Source of the DNA: Arion vulgaris
Taxonomy: Eukaryota; Mollusca; Gastropoda; Stylommatophora; Arionidae
DNA: 64,000 nt
Assembly (NCBI GenBank): GCA_020796225.1
Contig: CM036753.1
Coordinates: 78,389,441-78,453,440 of the forward strand
Reading direction: 5' to 3'
Each line of letters opens with the position of its first letter. Position 1 is the first letter of the stretch. Shown one piece after another: positions 36,454-47,239 of this stretch. Both the position numbers and the translations under genes were made by a program. Under the pieces are notes generated by a model, which was given only the letters and a program-made list of their open reading frames with translations, did not search any database and had not been told where the DNA came from.

Positions 36454-36726
36454 AGAGCCGCTGTAGCGTAGTTGTTAGTGAACTCGCTTCGCAAGGCTGG
36501 TGGTCTGGGTTCAGCTCCCGCAATGTGCGTGGAATTTTTCCCGACCGCGACGGCTCTCAGGTCGACCCAGCCTCAACTGGGTACCAGACATGCTCTGGGA
36601 AAGTAAAGGCGGCAGGCGTGATGCTGACAACATCACCCATCGTGTGCCGACGGTCAATGAAAAATACAGGCTAACACTGTATTGACCTATATACCACGAG
36701 GTATGAAAGGGTTCCTTTACTTTTTT
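36454..36726 (+). repeat. S5 SINE with exact 14-bp target-site duplication
   Basis: A complete S5 runs from AGAGCCGCTGTAGCGTAG to a CCTTTACTTTTTT tail, bounded by ACTCATACGTTCAG at 36440-36453 and again at 36727-36740. The perfect duplication fixes both ends and shows recent L1/RTE-type retroposition into an older S6. Confidence 0.92.
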
Positions 36727-36740
36727 ACTCATACGTTCAG

Positions 36741-36895
36741 TAGTTTTCAATTGCTTTCTAAACGATGAGGTTTATTTTTACCGTTTATAAATATCATCGA
36801 AAAGAAATTTTCTTCCAAACTGCCCGACGCGGTGTTTGAACCAGGTACTCTTGAGCTGTGATCAAGTTCGCTACCACTAAACCAAAGTGATTAAA
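36741..36895 (-). repeat. S6 SINE, part right of the S5 insertion
   Basis: It continues the S6 body (TTGCTTTCTAAACGATGAGG) through the B-box region GTTTGAACCAGG to the head near CTACCACTAAACC. Confidence 0.8.
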
Positions 36896-36944
36896 TAAAG
36901 GAAGTGGACGACCACACTCAGTCACATAATTAATGTCAAAATAT

Positions 36945-37180
36945 AATATGCCGGGCCTCGTTAGGGGAGCAAAGAATAGTAACACTGCGACCTACAACTT
37001 ACGTCGTAAGACACGACTGAGGTAGGGGCCTAAGGAAGCAGCATTAGCAAATAAAAAGTGTTGCAGAAATCGGATGTGCTGGCCTACTTGGGCGCATAAC
37101 TGGCACAACGTACAATCGTTCTTAGGCTCAGATCACATACAAATCACAAAGAGTGGTCGATATGGAGTATTCGAGGAAGA
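36945..37180 (+). repeat. S3 SINE
   Basis: It begins GCCGGGCCTCGTTAGGGG, contains GACCTACAACTTACGTCG and CGGATGTGCTGGCCTACTTG, and ends GATATGGAGTATTCGAGGAA. Confidence 0.75.
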
Positions 37181-37449
37181 ATGTCGAAATATGACAAACA
37201 ATTACGTTGAGGAAACGGGTCCGCTGTTTTCCACTACACCACTAATGAGTTCGTTAAATCTTGAATACTGTTGAACGAATGACCTATCATTAACAATGTC
37301 TGCTTGAAGTATAATCCATTTCCAACTTAACCGTTGCAATTATATGTGCAGCATAAGTGCATAGCAAGCAAGAATGATAACATTATATTGCATTTTTAGC
37401 AGAGTAGTTACTAACTTAATGCATTTAAAGTTGGATTGAACAAAGTTGA

Positions 37450-37655
37450 ACTTTTCGATCCAGAAGCACTTGAACTTTTAGCTCTTCGGCTCGGTGCCAT
37501 GGACATGGTAAACCTTCGGTGTCACGAGCACCGTAAATCTGGAGAACATGTGGCTTTTCTGCCAGCCTGTGAAATTGTACCGCACTCCCAGGGGGGCTTG
37601 TCATCCATCGTCCAACGCGATACGAACACACTGGGCAGACGGGCTTGTGGACACT
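37450..37655 (-). repeat. S7 SINE
   Basis: It is collinear with 5850-6050: TTTCGATCCAGAAGCACTTG, TTTAGCTCTTCGGCTCGG and GCGATACGAACACACTGGGC. The B-box is mutated (GTGAAATTGTACC on the plus strand). Confidence 0.7.
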
Positions 37656-37729
37656 AACGCCCCGTCCCACTTTATTTGCAAAAGAAAACAATCAAGGACA
37701 TTAAGTGTCCTTATAACAATGTTATTGTT

Positions 37730-37990
37730 AGTCATTCTTCTTCTTTGCGTTCGTTCTTTACCACCAATTTTAATCACTCTTTGTGATATGTTTGATCTTT
37801 GCCAAGAACGTCTATACGTTGTACATTGGTTTGGTAGGCCCCTAAACGCATAGATTTCTACACGTTTAGGACATGTGCATCTGATTTCAGCCAAACCTCC
37901 TTAGTCGCCTCTTACGACATGCGTGTCAGATAACAGTGGATTTATTATTTACACCCCAAATTTGGGCCCCGGTAACCACTCGGGCGGATT
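37730..37990 (-). repeat. S4 SINE
   Basis: It matches 6153-6415 along its length, from CTTCTTCTTTGCGTTCG (reversed tail) to CCCCGGTAACCACTCGG (reversed head). Confidence 0.75.
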
Positions 37991-38029
37991 GTCCTTCAAC
38001 AACTGTGTTGTTTGTCCATCCTGTTATCA

Positions 38030-38225
38030 CAAACAAACAAAATATTTCCCATAGCCTTTTCAGACATTCTGGTATGCAGCGTCGATCACTTTTTCCATTT
38101 CTAGGCCATAGCGTGCAGGAGTTAGCAGGGACAATTCCTTACGTGTAGAAAGTGGAGTGCGGGATTGAACTGACAACCTTCTTGTTTACTAGTCGATGAC
38201 GAACGCTTATGCACTGCAGAAAGAA
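38030..38225 (-). repeat. S8 SINE
   Basis: The plus strand ATTTCCCATAGCCTTTTCAG, GGCCATAGCGTGCAGGAG and a reversed B-box GGGATTGAACTGAC lead to a head ending near GAACGCTTATGCACTGC. Confidence 0.6.
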
Positions 38226-38369
38226 CGCTCTTCTAGAAGAGATATGACGCAAGACAGAGATATACTCAAGGAAACTACACCGCAGATTTCACCATAGAAA
38301 AGCTACAGAATTTGCATCTGTAACGTCAGAATCGTGTATGAATTGGTAAATACAACAAACGTTGAAAAA

Positions 38370-38520
38370 GTGATGAAATACGGGAATTGTGTCTTTGGAG
38401 TACATGGAGACGAGATTTCGAGGCAGAGATAAACAATATACGGAAGACATGGAAACTGCTGCTAAAGATAGGAAGACTTTGGCATATGTCCAAATCGGGG
38501 TTAAAAGACATGAGAGAGAG
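38370..38520 (+). mobile_element. LINE 3' end, family M
   Basis: It shows GTACATGGAGACGAGATTTC, GAAGACATGGAAACTGCTGC and GATAGGAAGACTTTGGCATA with a GAGAGAGAG tail. Confidence 0.5.
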
Positions 38521-38689
38521 AGAGCAATGATGATAGACTATCAATCAATCAAGTAGTAATTATGTTAACTCCAGTAAGATAACATAACTGTTTCAGTTTC
38601 TGATGTCAGTCAGATATCCCCCAAAAAAGTCATGTTGCTACATATATCTTAAACAGGAGACATATACTTCAATTCTATTTGATTGTATA

Positions 38690-39000
38690 TTTTTACATCC
38701 ATAATCTTCTGTTACTCTTCTCTCCCTCTGTGCCATTTTAACTCACATTTGGCACAGGGCCTCAACCAGATCATGCCAAGTTTTCCTTTCTTCAACTATC
38801 GCTTGCTGCTCCAAGCCTTCCGCAGATCATTAATCTATGTCTCCAAATCTCTTCCGTCTTTATTTCTATGCTTCCTTCTCTTTCGTTTTTCTTGTGGGTC
38901 TGCTGTTATTATTAGCTTTAACAGGAAAAATAGGCTGAGGTACCATCTGTTTAACAAGTGCAAAATGGGCCTTCTGACATATGCACGTGTAACACCAGCA
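38690..39000 (-). mobile_element. LINE 3' end, family M, minus strand
   Basis: The plus strand CAGGGCCTCAACCAGATCAT, GCCAAGTTTTCCTTTCTTC and CGCTTGCTGCTCCAAGCC is the reverse of the W-H-x-L-V tail seen at 30085. The open frames on either strand are by-products. Confidence 0.6.
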
Positions 39001-39272
39001 AGCTGACAGAGACACACTTTCTGCATGATTGTCGATCCAACATATAATAAACAGAGAAAAACACATAGCCAATCCCCATGTCAGTCCAAGACAAGCTATA
39101 TACTACGGACTACAGTTGACCACTAACTACTTTAAAAGTATAAAAATTGATGTACGAAAACGTTGGAAGATGAAGAAGATTATTCATTAACAAAACTTAA
39201 ATAGTTTCACTTCTTAACTCACATTTAAAATAAATAAAAGTTATACAATGTCAAAAACTGTTCAATACTTAC

Positions 39273-39340
39273 TTAATCCAGTCTGAGCTCTTCAGAGCAG
39301 CTTTTAGCATTTCACATCTGTGTTTCGCTGACACAAGGTC
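39273..39340 (-). CDS. NMNAT1-like: NMNAT exon 3
   Basis: A 68-nt exon lies between acceptor TTTGATTCAG and a consensus donor GTAAGTA. It encodes DLVSAKHRCEMLKAALKS followed by SDWIK. This aligns with the vertebrate NMNAT segment G-L-x-x-A-x-H-R-x-x-M-x-x-x-A-x-x-x-S-x-W-[VI], which follows the ISPVGD loop and helps form the nucleotide pocket. The usual KKGL start is KKDL here. It begins at a codon boundary (phase 0), as the end of exon 2 requires, and ends two bases into the AAG codon completed by exon 4. It was found by splice signals and family motif, because it is too short to stand out as an open frame. Confidence 0.85.
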
Positions 39341-39758
39341 CTGAATCAAACAAATTGTCATGTCAAAAAACTCAGTTTGAATAACTTGGGAATGTCAATC
39401 ATATTTAAATATAAAAAATCACAAGTTTTAAATTTCTAATCGATACACTGTACGTTTTTCTGTCCGAATTACATATTTTCTTGTTTGCATCATCTCACAC
39501 AACACATTACTTCAGGTAACTCCTGATACCGTCTGCTGCTCTGTTCAATATCAGGTTTCCATGTTAATGACGATAGGGTAGCACCAGAGCCAACTATAAA
39601 CTTATAGAGTAGCACCCAGCTCAAAGATACCAACATTGTCGTTGAGGTTTTTTGTTGTTGTTGAAAGCAAACACAGTATGTGCGTTGTGCAATTCCGTTC
39701 ATAATAATATGTTGCACAGATCTTAATTAAACAGCTGTTCGGTTGTCATAGTGCTGAT

Positions 39759-39766
<8 letters not shown>

Positions 39767-39790
<24 letters not shown>
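39767..39790. repeat. TA microsatellite
   Basis: A pure (AT)n run of about 24 bases. Confidence 0.85.
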
Positions 39791-40479
39791 GATGGTGTCT
39801 CAATCTGATGTGTTTGTTATATGCATAGTTGAAAAATGCGGACAATGATGTCAACATCAAACCAAGAACACACTTCACGTCAGACAAAAATGTTCTATTT
39901 AAAAAATGTCAATAGACAGGTACTAATGTAAATAGACAGATACTGGCGACAGCACTTTTTTTTAATGCAGTGATAGTGATATCGTAATGCAGTGATAGTG
40001 AAACGTTCGCACGCGATATTTCGTATTTACCTAACACTTGACGGCCCCATTTTTTCCCCGTTGAGGTTCTAAAATTCCATAACCTTTTATGTCATGTCGT
40101 TTGGGTGTGAAGAGTTAAAGACATCAAAATACTACGGTCTCTTAGCATTTGAAGGAGACGGTAAGTTTTCATCCTCACTAATCTTCTTTCATAACTTGTT
40201 GAGCAGGGTTCCCATTTTACAGCTGGGTCAACAATGGCGTCTGTATCCGGAAAGGGTCCGGTCTCCATTTGCAAAGCAAGAGTTCTAAACACTTCACTTG
40301 AAATGGTATTGCTGATCACAATTCCCAATATTGCTGAGCAACTTTTATTTCTTTCACTAGTTTTAATATTATTATAGTATTTAGACTTGCACCTCTTTTG
40401 TGAGATAGTATTACATCAGGCTACATATAACGCTATCGCTGCTATCCTTTATTATTCCCTGCTGTTATATATACATGGT

Positions 40480-40830
40480 TTTATTTAGTCTAGTACTTAG
40501 TACATCATGGACAGAGAAAATAACACATGCTTCTGTTCTGCAACAGCTTGATATTAAAGAGAGTTGGCAATTAAATAGCATAACACCAAGGAACATTAAA
40601 CATTTCGGACACATCAAACGACATGAGTACCTAGAGAAGATAATTTTGGAAGGAATGGTGCCTGTAAGAAGAGAGAGAGGAAGACCTAGAAGACGATTGG
40701 TGCAAGATGTCATTGACGATCTGAGAATGACTGCTGCTGACGCCGGTCAACTTGCACAAAACAGCGAGTTTCTCAGGACTGCTGTCATGGTAGCCAGGTT
40801 CCGGAAGAAACAAGCTATTTGATGATGATT
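40480..40830 (+). mobile_element. RTE-like LINE 3' end, family B, best preserved
   Basis: The open frame from 40475 reads TSWTEKITHASVLQQLDIKE, NIKHFGHIKRHEYLEKIIL, then RERGRPRRRLVQDVIDDLRM and TAADAGQLAQNSEFLRTAVM, ending at a TGATGATGA tail. It shows the full order of the family B C-terminus: W-T, GH-K-RH, GRPRRR, then a VxxARFRKKQ end. Confidence 0.75.
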
Positions 40831-41004
40831 TAACGTTACAGAAATGCTAAACACTGATTATTAGACCGTCTTCATAAAACTCAGGCAGACATGCTGATGG
40901 CTACCGGTTAAACACACTCATTCTATACAGCAGGTGTTAAGTCCTACTTGTGAGAAGTTCTGATTCCCTATTCCCTAAATCGAAGTAAAGATAATAACTA
41001 GTCG

Positions 41005-41190
41005 CGACATAGATGAAGCGTCTACATCATCAGTACTGAACTTCATCAAGTTACAACAAATTAAATGGTTCAGCCACATAAGCAGATTACCAACAGACAG
41101 TACACCTCAAAGAACAATGTTGCTCCGATACAATGGATGCAAAACAAAAGGCGAGCCACGTAAAAGGTGGATCTCAGAGATAACGATACG
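41005..41190 (+). mobile_element. RTE-like LINE 3' end, family A
   Basis: It has TTCATCAAGTTACAACAAA, AATGGTTCAGCCACATAAGC, CTCCGATACAATGGATGC and GAGCCACGTAAAAGGTGG, matching 34500-34640. Confidence 0.65.
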
Positions 41191-41499
41191 CAGACTCATC
41201 TGTGAGTACAACAAGAACATCATTCTCGGTGTTAACTGTGATCAGTTTATTAATTTCAAGGTATGTTTTGCCAGTGTTCAAAATTCTCTTGAGTGAATAA
41301 TGATAACGTTGTGGAGATTAGCAATGGCCTAATCCCTCGAAATCCATTCTTTGCTTGGTAAATGCGCAGATGTCATCGCTTAGCGTTGTTTTATTTGCTT
41401 TTTGCAACAAGTAATATCCAGGACATGTCAACATTAATTCTCGTAATATTATAAGTATTTAGCGAGTACTAATGGTTTGTTGTAACACATATAATTTTT

Positions 41500-41990
41500 G
41501 GCGTGGCCGATAACATGATGATAGGGCCAAGCACGTATCTAATTTTCATAAATGGAATTTCCATCGCAGCCGATGACAACACACGCGCTCATTCACTCTG
41601 AACAAATTACAGCGGATCACGCACGACACAGAGATAATCAACTAGGGACAAGATAACTGATTAAACAGGGAGACAAGCAGTTGTAGTCCCGAGTCTCACC
41701 TGTAACCTCGCAACGTTTGCTCAACGTGCTGTCTCAAAGATAACCCGGGGTCAAAGGTAGCCACCAAGACAGTGTAGTACATCATAAAAATGAGTGGCCT
41801 TATCATCAAAGGCGACTCTGGGGCAATCCAGTAACCACAATGGGGTTACCCAAATAGCACTCCCTGTCAGGACTAGCTATGGGGTCGGTCTCCCACAAAA
41901 ACGCTACACGATATAGTGTACTTCCCAGGTATACAAAATCTTCCTCTATGATTTCATTTTGTAACATAACTGGGTTTTCTGAAAACTTGA
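41500..41990 (-). mobile_element. I/Nimb-like LINE relic
   Basis: The minus strand reads FDPGLSLRQHVEQTLRGYR, then CNLFRVNERV and KLDTCLALSS, parallel to FGRSLSFKHHIEQTIQRCKR, LKQVQNEGM and KMRYMLGLLSL of the 13.1-15.7 kb copy. Several stops and shifts. The EEDFVYLGSTLYRV stretch at 41890-41955 may be the adjoining FxYLG motif. Confidence 0.65.
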
Positions 41991-42234
41991 GAAATATGTA
42001 CACTATATACTAACTAGATGTTAAACTGATCATATCTTCAGAATAAACCATCACCAGAACTATATGACATGGACCCTGAATTGAAGAAATGATTATCAAG
42101 GACATCTTGGAAGATAACTTTGAATGCTATGATGAAAATTATAAGCCAGTGATAAGGCAATCTGCACAGTATGACCACAGACTGACAAAATTTAAAAGTT
42201 TGTTGTTTGCCCTACAAGATGCTTCATAGTAAGA

Positions 42235-42590
42235 TGGTCCCTTACTCATACTCAAATAACTTGTCATGATCAGAACTTTGCCAACCTAACAGTCCTTCAT
42301 AATTTCTCTATCTCTTAGGCCAGCTGTCCTGCCTCAACTGCCGTCATGCTCAGATCGTCTGTTACATCCTGAATACATCTTCTCTGCAGTCTTCCTCTTC
42401 TCCTCTTTCTTGGGATATCTACTTCCATAATGGTCTTCTCCAACCTTTTGTGTCTCCCTATATGTCCAAGATACTTCAATTTTCTTATTTGCAGCATCAG
42501 CCAGTTTTCATTGTCTGCTGAGTTCCTTCTGGTCTGATCTCTAAATGCTTCAACAAAACATGGCCAAAGAAGCATGAACAACTAGAATCT
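42235..42590 (-). mobile_element. RTE-like LINE 3' end, family B
   Basis: The minus strand reads LQIRKLKYLGHIGRHKRLEK, then RKRRRGRLQRRCIQDVTDDL and SMTAVEAGQLA. It abuts the plus-strand relic at 42726. Confidence 0.7.
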
Positions 42591-42725
42591 GTATCTTATA
42601 TATTCTCTCCATCCTTGAAGTTTATTACTGAATATGAATTTACATTACAATATGCAAGCCTGATTGTGTGGATCTATTTTAAAATGTGCTCATTTGTTAA
42701 CTAACGCTACTGTACTCTCCGAGAT

Positions 42726-44500
42726 TTAGGTCTTTTTATACAGGTCTTTCCTGGCAAGAGTAGCAGAACAGGCAGCAGCGAAGGGTAACCTGAAAGATTT
42801 ATTCAACAACACAAGGAAATTGGCAGCGAAATACCAACAAACAAATAAACCAATTAAGGACAAGGCTGGAAGATTATTGGGCAATACCCAAGAACAGATG
42901 CAGAGATTGGCAGAATACTTCAAAGACCTACTAAACAGGCCAGTCACCCAAAGCCAACCAGATATAGATCTAACCGCAAAAGATCTAGCAATCGACTGTA
43001 ACAGGCCAAGCAAAGTGAAAATAAAGAAGGCCATTCTAACTACTGAAATGGTAAAGCTAAAGGCCAGATGGTATTCCTGCAGAGGCCATAAAGGCAAATG
43101 CTGACATCTCAACAGACATGCTACATGGGTTGCTAGGAAAAATTTGGGAGAGGGAAGAAATACCAAAAGACTGGAGGGAAGGCTATATAGTCAAATTACC
43201 AAAAAAAGGGTGATCTGCAATAATGCTCGAACTATAGAGGAATAATGCTCCTGTCTGTACCAGGTAACTAAGCCGAATCCTCCTAGAGACTCAAAAGCAC
43301 AGATGCAGTACTAAGAGATGAAAAGGCAGGATTTAGGCAAAACAGATCATGCACTGATCAAATATTAACACTGCGTATCATAGTGGAGTAGAGCATTGAG
43401 TGGAACTCATCCCTCTATATCAACTTTATCGATTAGGAAAAGGCATTTGATAGCCTAGACAGGGAAACACTCTGAAAACTGCTACGGCATTATGGCGTCC
43501 CCAGAAGCTAACCAACCTAATAAAGAAAATGTATGAGGAGACAATGGGTAGAGTACTGCATGAAGGAAAACTGAAAGAGGCCTTTGAAATAAAGACAGGT
43601 GTGCGATAGGACTGCCTTTTATCACCCTTCCTTTTCCTGCTGACTATTGACTGGATAATGAGATCAACAACAGCCAAGGGGAGAAATGGAATACGGTGCA
43701 CCATGATGAGTCAATTGGAGCACCCCTCTCCCACGGCCATCAACAGATGCAAGAGAAAAAACTAAACTGAAAACAATCTCACAACTGGGTCTGACCATTC
43801 ATGGGGAAAAAGCAAAGATCATGAGATTAAATACTAATTCCAGAGACCCGATCATACTGAGAGGATCACCATTAAAGGAGGTGGACACATTTAAATATCT
43901 GGGAAGTGTTATCAACATTCAAGGTGGCTCAGATGAAGATGTTAGGGTTAGAATACAAAAGGCAAGATCAGCCTTTGCCATTCTGAAGAACATATGGAGT
44001 TCAAGAATGATCAGAAATAAAACTAAGATAATGATATTTAACTCAAATGTCAAGGCTGTCCTTCTATATGGAGTGGAGACATTGAGAACAACTAAGGGGA
44101 ACACCAAAAAGTTGCAGATATTCATCAATAGATGCCTGCAGATGATACTCCATCTGCGATGGTATGACAGGACCACAAACAGGGAACGCTGGGATAGAAC
44201 AGGACAACGACAGGTGGAACAAGAGATAAGGAGCTGAAGGTGACGATGGATAGGACACACAATGAGGAAACCCCTAACAGCATCTAAAGACAGCTCTCCG
44301 ATGGAACCCCAGGGCAATAGAGGTAGGGAAGATCCAGGAACACCTGGAGATGGGAGTTGGAGATGGAATGCAAGAAAATGGGGAAAGAGTGGAGAGATCT
44401 GGAAAAGATGGCCTTGGATAGGCAGGTTTGGAAGGCCTTGGTTGTGGACCTATGCTTCCCTAGGGAAGAAGGGTGAAGAAGATACTGGTCTTGAAAGATA
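42726..44500 (+). mobile_element. Second non-LTR reverse transcriptase relic (RTE-like)
   Basis: Joined across several frames, the plus strand shows LAAKYQQTNKPIKDKAGRLL, QRLAEYFKDLLNRP, a K-A-x-G-x-D-G-I-P-A-E-A-I-like block near 43060, KIWEREEIPKDWREG, INFID[FY]EKAFDSLDRETL, MYEETMGR, TGVRQGCLLSPFLF, and then FKYLGSVINIQGGSDEDVRV, RIQKARSAFAILKNIWSS and a C-terminal DLEKMALDRQVWKALV tail. The order matches RTE-like elements. The YADD region near 43720 is not readable, suggesting a deletion, and the endonuclease is missing. Many stops: a dead copy. Confidence 0.8.
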
Positions 44501-45449
44501 AAAATACTGATGTTTCTATAACTCTCTGATTATATATGTCTCATTCTTCCATACAGGAATCCCTTCCAACTCTACCATTTTTGGTGCAAAACTCTAGTCT
44601 TAGGTTTGCCTTCTCATGGATCGACAGTTCATGTGATCCATGGGAGAATCCTATCCAAGTCAAATGTTCTAACAGTAGAAGTGCTCTAGATGCCAGCATT
44701 TGAGTTCTGTTATTACCAAAAAGCTCTGTGCTTTCAGGACAGTAGATTCCAAAGAAGCTCTGGAGGTTTAGGCCAGCTACAGTTAACAGTAATTGTTTTA
44801 ACACAAATAATTTAACTTGATGTGACAAGCCTAAATACGTGCACAGAAATTGGCAGAGATTCAATTCTGACGATATTATTTATTAAAATAGTGAGACATG
44901 TGCCAAAACGTTATCATTAAGATAAGCACAATATAAAAGAATAGGTTATTGTGTATTATTGGAAATGTTTATACATTTAGTGTACAGTTAATAGCACTCT
45001 CAGATAATCAACACATTTCATGTTTTTGCAACAAACGAACAAAAATGTCAAAGAGTATGTCCTCACTTCATGTTTCTTATTGTTTGATAATTTAACTCAG
45101 GAAATGCTGAGAAAACAAACATTGAATTTAAATTTGTTAAATACAGTATTACATTTTTATTAAATAAATGTTTTATCTAATAATTCATCATGCCACTGTT
45201 ATTCTCTATCCATTCATTTTTAGGTCATCTTTACTCCTTAAACAACCTATTACTTTTAGCATTCCCTTCTATTTTCTTATCAAAGTTTAATGTGACTTGC
45301 CCATTCATCTCCTTGTGTGTTTTACGTAAGGCATGTCTGGTTATGCTAAGAGGACTTTACATGAATGTATGCCAATCCATCTACGTGTTCTCTTCTTATA
45401 TTCAACGCTCCAGCATCATGATGCACACATTATGATAGTCACCTTAGCA

Positions 45450-45740
45450 TAGAAATCAACTGTTTTAAGACTAAGCAGGCAGGAGTTCAAATACTTGGGA
45501 CATAATGTTGGATAGTTGATTTGACCCACAAATAAATGTTAAACAGATGACAGAAAGCTAAAAGAGTGACATACTAACTGACACCACTGACAGTGTGTTG
45601 AGCATCAGCAAAATAACAGCAAATTATAGACTGTATATTCATACCAAACCTCTGCTACTTATGTAAAACAGAGACCCTATTTAATGTACAAGAGAAGAAG
45701 ATAGTGGTGTGTATGATGAAGTACTAGAGAAAAGGCATTA
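45450..45740 (+). mobile_element. Degraded RT thumb-region relic
   Basis: GAGTTCAAATACTTGGGAC reads EFKYLG, the conserved motif after the RT core, and TATACATTCATACC-like and AGACCCTATTTAATGTA blocks follow. Frames are badly broken, so the family is uncertain. Confidence 0.45.
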
Positions 45741-46143
45741 CTGAGAGGCAGAACAAGAAGAGTACACATGTATAAACAATGAGTGTTTTTTTACCAAACA
45801 AAAATATAAGAATCATATTTGCCATTAAATATATTGTTCCCAATCTTATAAGAATGATGACCCCTCAATAGCCATTTCCCATCCGTAACAGTACAAGATC
45901 TGATCTAAGACACAATGAAGTTCAAGAGTCAGATTGATAGACAACATAAAAGAACTACAACAATATAGACTGACAACAACCTCTGCATAACATCAGGTGT
46001 AACAATAAACAATTAAGCTTTCTATGACGTTTCATTTTAAAAGTGGCTAGACTAAACAAACATGAACTGCCAAAACTAAGAATTCATTTCTCTTTCAAAT
46101 AAGCCTTACTGACATGAAATAATTAAAGAAAATTATGACGTAC

Positions 46144-46232
46144 CTTTTTATTGTAACCATCACCAACAGGTGATATTATGCCAGACACAACTTGATATCT
46201 TCCTGTTTTGTGCAAAGCATCTCAGCGAATTT
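46144..46232 (-). CDS. NMNAT1-like: NMNAT exon 2 (ISPVGD loop), with in-frame TGA
   Basis: With acceptor ACAATTTCAG and donor AAG|GTACGT the exon is 89 nt. Joined to exon 1 it reads E-I-R-stop, then DALHKTGRYQVV and SGIISPVGDGYNKK. GRYxVVxGIISPVGDxYxKK is a signature of eukaryotic NMNAT. The TGA is at 46224-46222, where family members have a basic residue (E-[LI]-A-[KR]-D). A second AG twelve bases on (exon start 46220) keeps the same phase and removes the stop, giving F-DALHK with four residues fewer in the helix after the nucleotide-binding motif. Alternatives: nonsense mutation, sequencing error, or a real acceptor shift. The exon identity itself is firm. Confidence 0.85.
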
Positions 46233-46380
46233 CTGAAATTGTAAAATAAATCTGATATCTTTCTGAAATTGTAAATATAAATCTGATATCTTTCTGTCTT
46301 GTGCAAAGTGTCTCATGCAATTTATGAAAATGTAAAGATAAATCTAATATGCTGCTATTTCTGTTTTGTGCACACATGCA
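46233..46380 (-). repeat. Decayed tandem copies of the exon 2 acceptor region
   Basis: On the minus strand, GACACTTTGCACAAGACAG (about 46316-46298) and GTGCACAAAACAGAAATAG (about 46367-46349) resemble the exon 2 start (GATGCTTTGCACAAAACAGG). ACAATTTCAG occurs twice and AGATATCAGATTTAT twice. The first copy also has ATTGCATGAGAC, so a TGA sits at the same place as in exon 2. Confidence 0.65.
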
Positions 46381-46499
46381 CATAGTGCACAGTGATCATA
46401 AGAACAATGATATTGCTGCTGCATTATAGAACAGAGTGGGTGCTGGAAGGTTACCCACAGCATCATATATGGGCTGTAGATGTTCTAAAGTGAGTGTTT

Positions 46500-46860
46500 A
46501 AGAAAATACTGCAAATGTTTTGGTCGGGTGCAATGGCAAATGAAGAGCATTTAAAACAAACAAAATGTGCATCATTGGAGACCATTAGAAAACGAAAATG
46601 AAGGATTGGTCATGTATGTTGTATGCCAGTAGGAACATTGGCTATGACAGCTCTCCAATGGACAGCAGATGGGAAAAGAAGGCCTGGACCTCCAAAGGAA
46701 TCATGCAGCACTGTTGAAAGAGAGTTTAGAGATTGTAGCCTGACATGGGAAACTGGTGGTAGAAAGGCGGTAGAACGGCAAAATGAAAATCTTTTGTGCA
46801 AGCCTTATGTGTCAAACGGGACACGTAGAGGATATAGAGAAAGGTTCAAGGACAAATAAT
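46500..46860 (+). mobile_element. Non-LTR retrotransposon 3' end, family R
   Basis: The frame gives LETIRKRK then RIGHVCCMP, TALQWTADGKRRPGPPKESC, STVEREFRDCSLTWETGGRK and AVERQNEN. The plan RxGHVxRMP, ALxWTPxGKRxxGRPKxTW, TVExE, ADRxxW is that of widespread RTE-like C-termini. Confidence 0.75.
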
Positions 46861-47239
46861 GTTTGAAATCATCCAATATGAAATAATATCAATAAGGAGA
46901 AATGAACTGAAAAATACTTCTAATCTGTCCCAATCTCGTATCCTTTTCTACTTGTTCGATTTCAAACATCTTCACTCAAATTTATAACAATTCATACATT
47001 GCAGTGTCCTCCTGTAGAAGACACTCATTGATTGACATATGTCACCCCTGACTATACTTAATGTCCCTTTCATAGGTGCCCTCAATACCAGTAAATCATT
47101 TAGTTCATTTTCACAAAACCAAGCATAGACCATGACAATAGATTCACAAGTTATTAAAAGACAGAAATTTGTATATACGTCCTCAGCTTATACCACATCA
47201 ATCTATCTTCACTTGATCTGTCAGAGGATTAACTGAGTC

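Larger units (their letters stand above)
10416..39272 (-). other. NMNAT intron 3 (28.9 kb)
   Basis: This is the interval between the exon 3 donor (GTAAGT at 39272-39267) and the exon 4 acceptor. It is filled with LINE, SINE, Penelope, MITE and minisatellite sequence listed separately. Stretches where I see nothing nameable: 15721-16430, 16721-17227, 17491-18560, 19141-19975, 20936-22030, 23561-24074, 26443-26989, 27401-28730, 29321-29995, 32086-32790, 33561-33985, 37181-37450 and 39001-39272. Confidence 0.65.
39341..46143 (-). other. NMNAT intron 2 (6.8 kb)
   Basis: It lies between the exon 2 donor GTACGT and the exon 3 acceptor. It carries LINE relics at 40480, 41005, 41500, 42235, 42726 and 45450 and a TA tract at 39767. 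I see nothing recognisable in 39341-40479, 41191-41499 or 44501-45449. A divergent block at 42060-42234 next to the family B tail may be more of that LINE. Confidence 0.65.
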
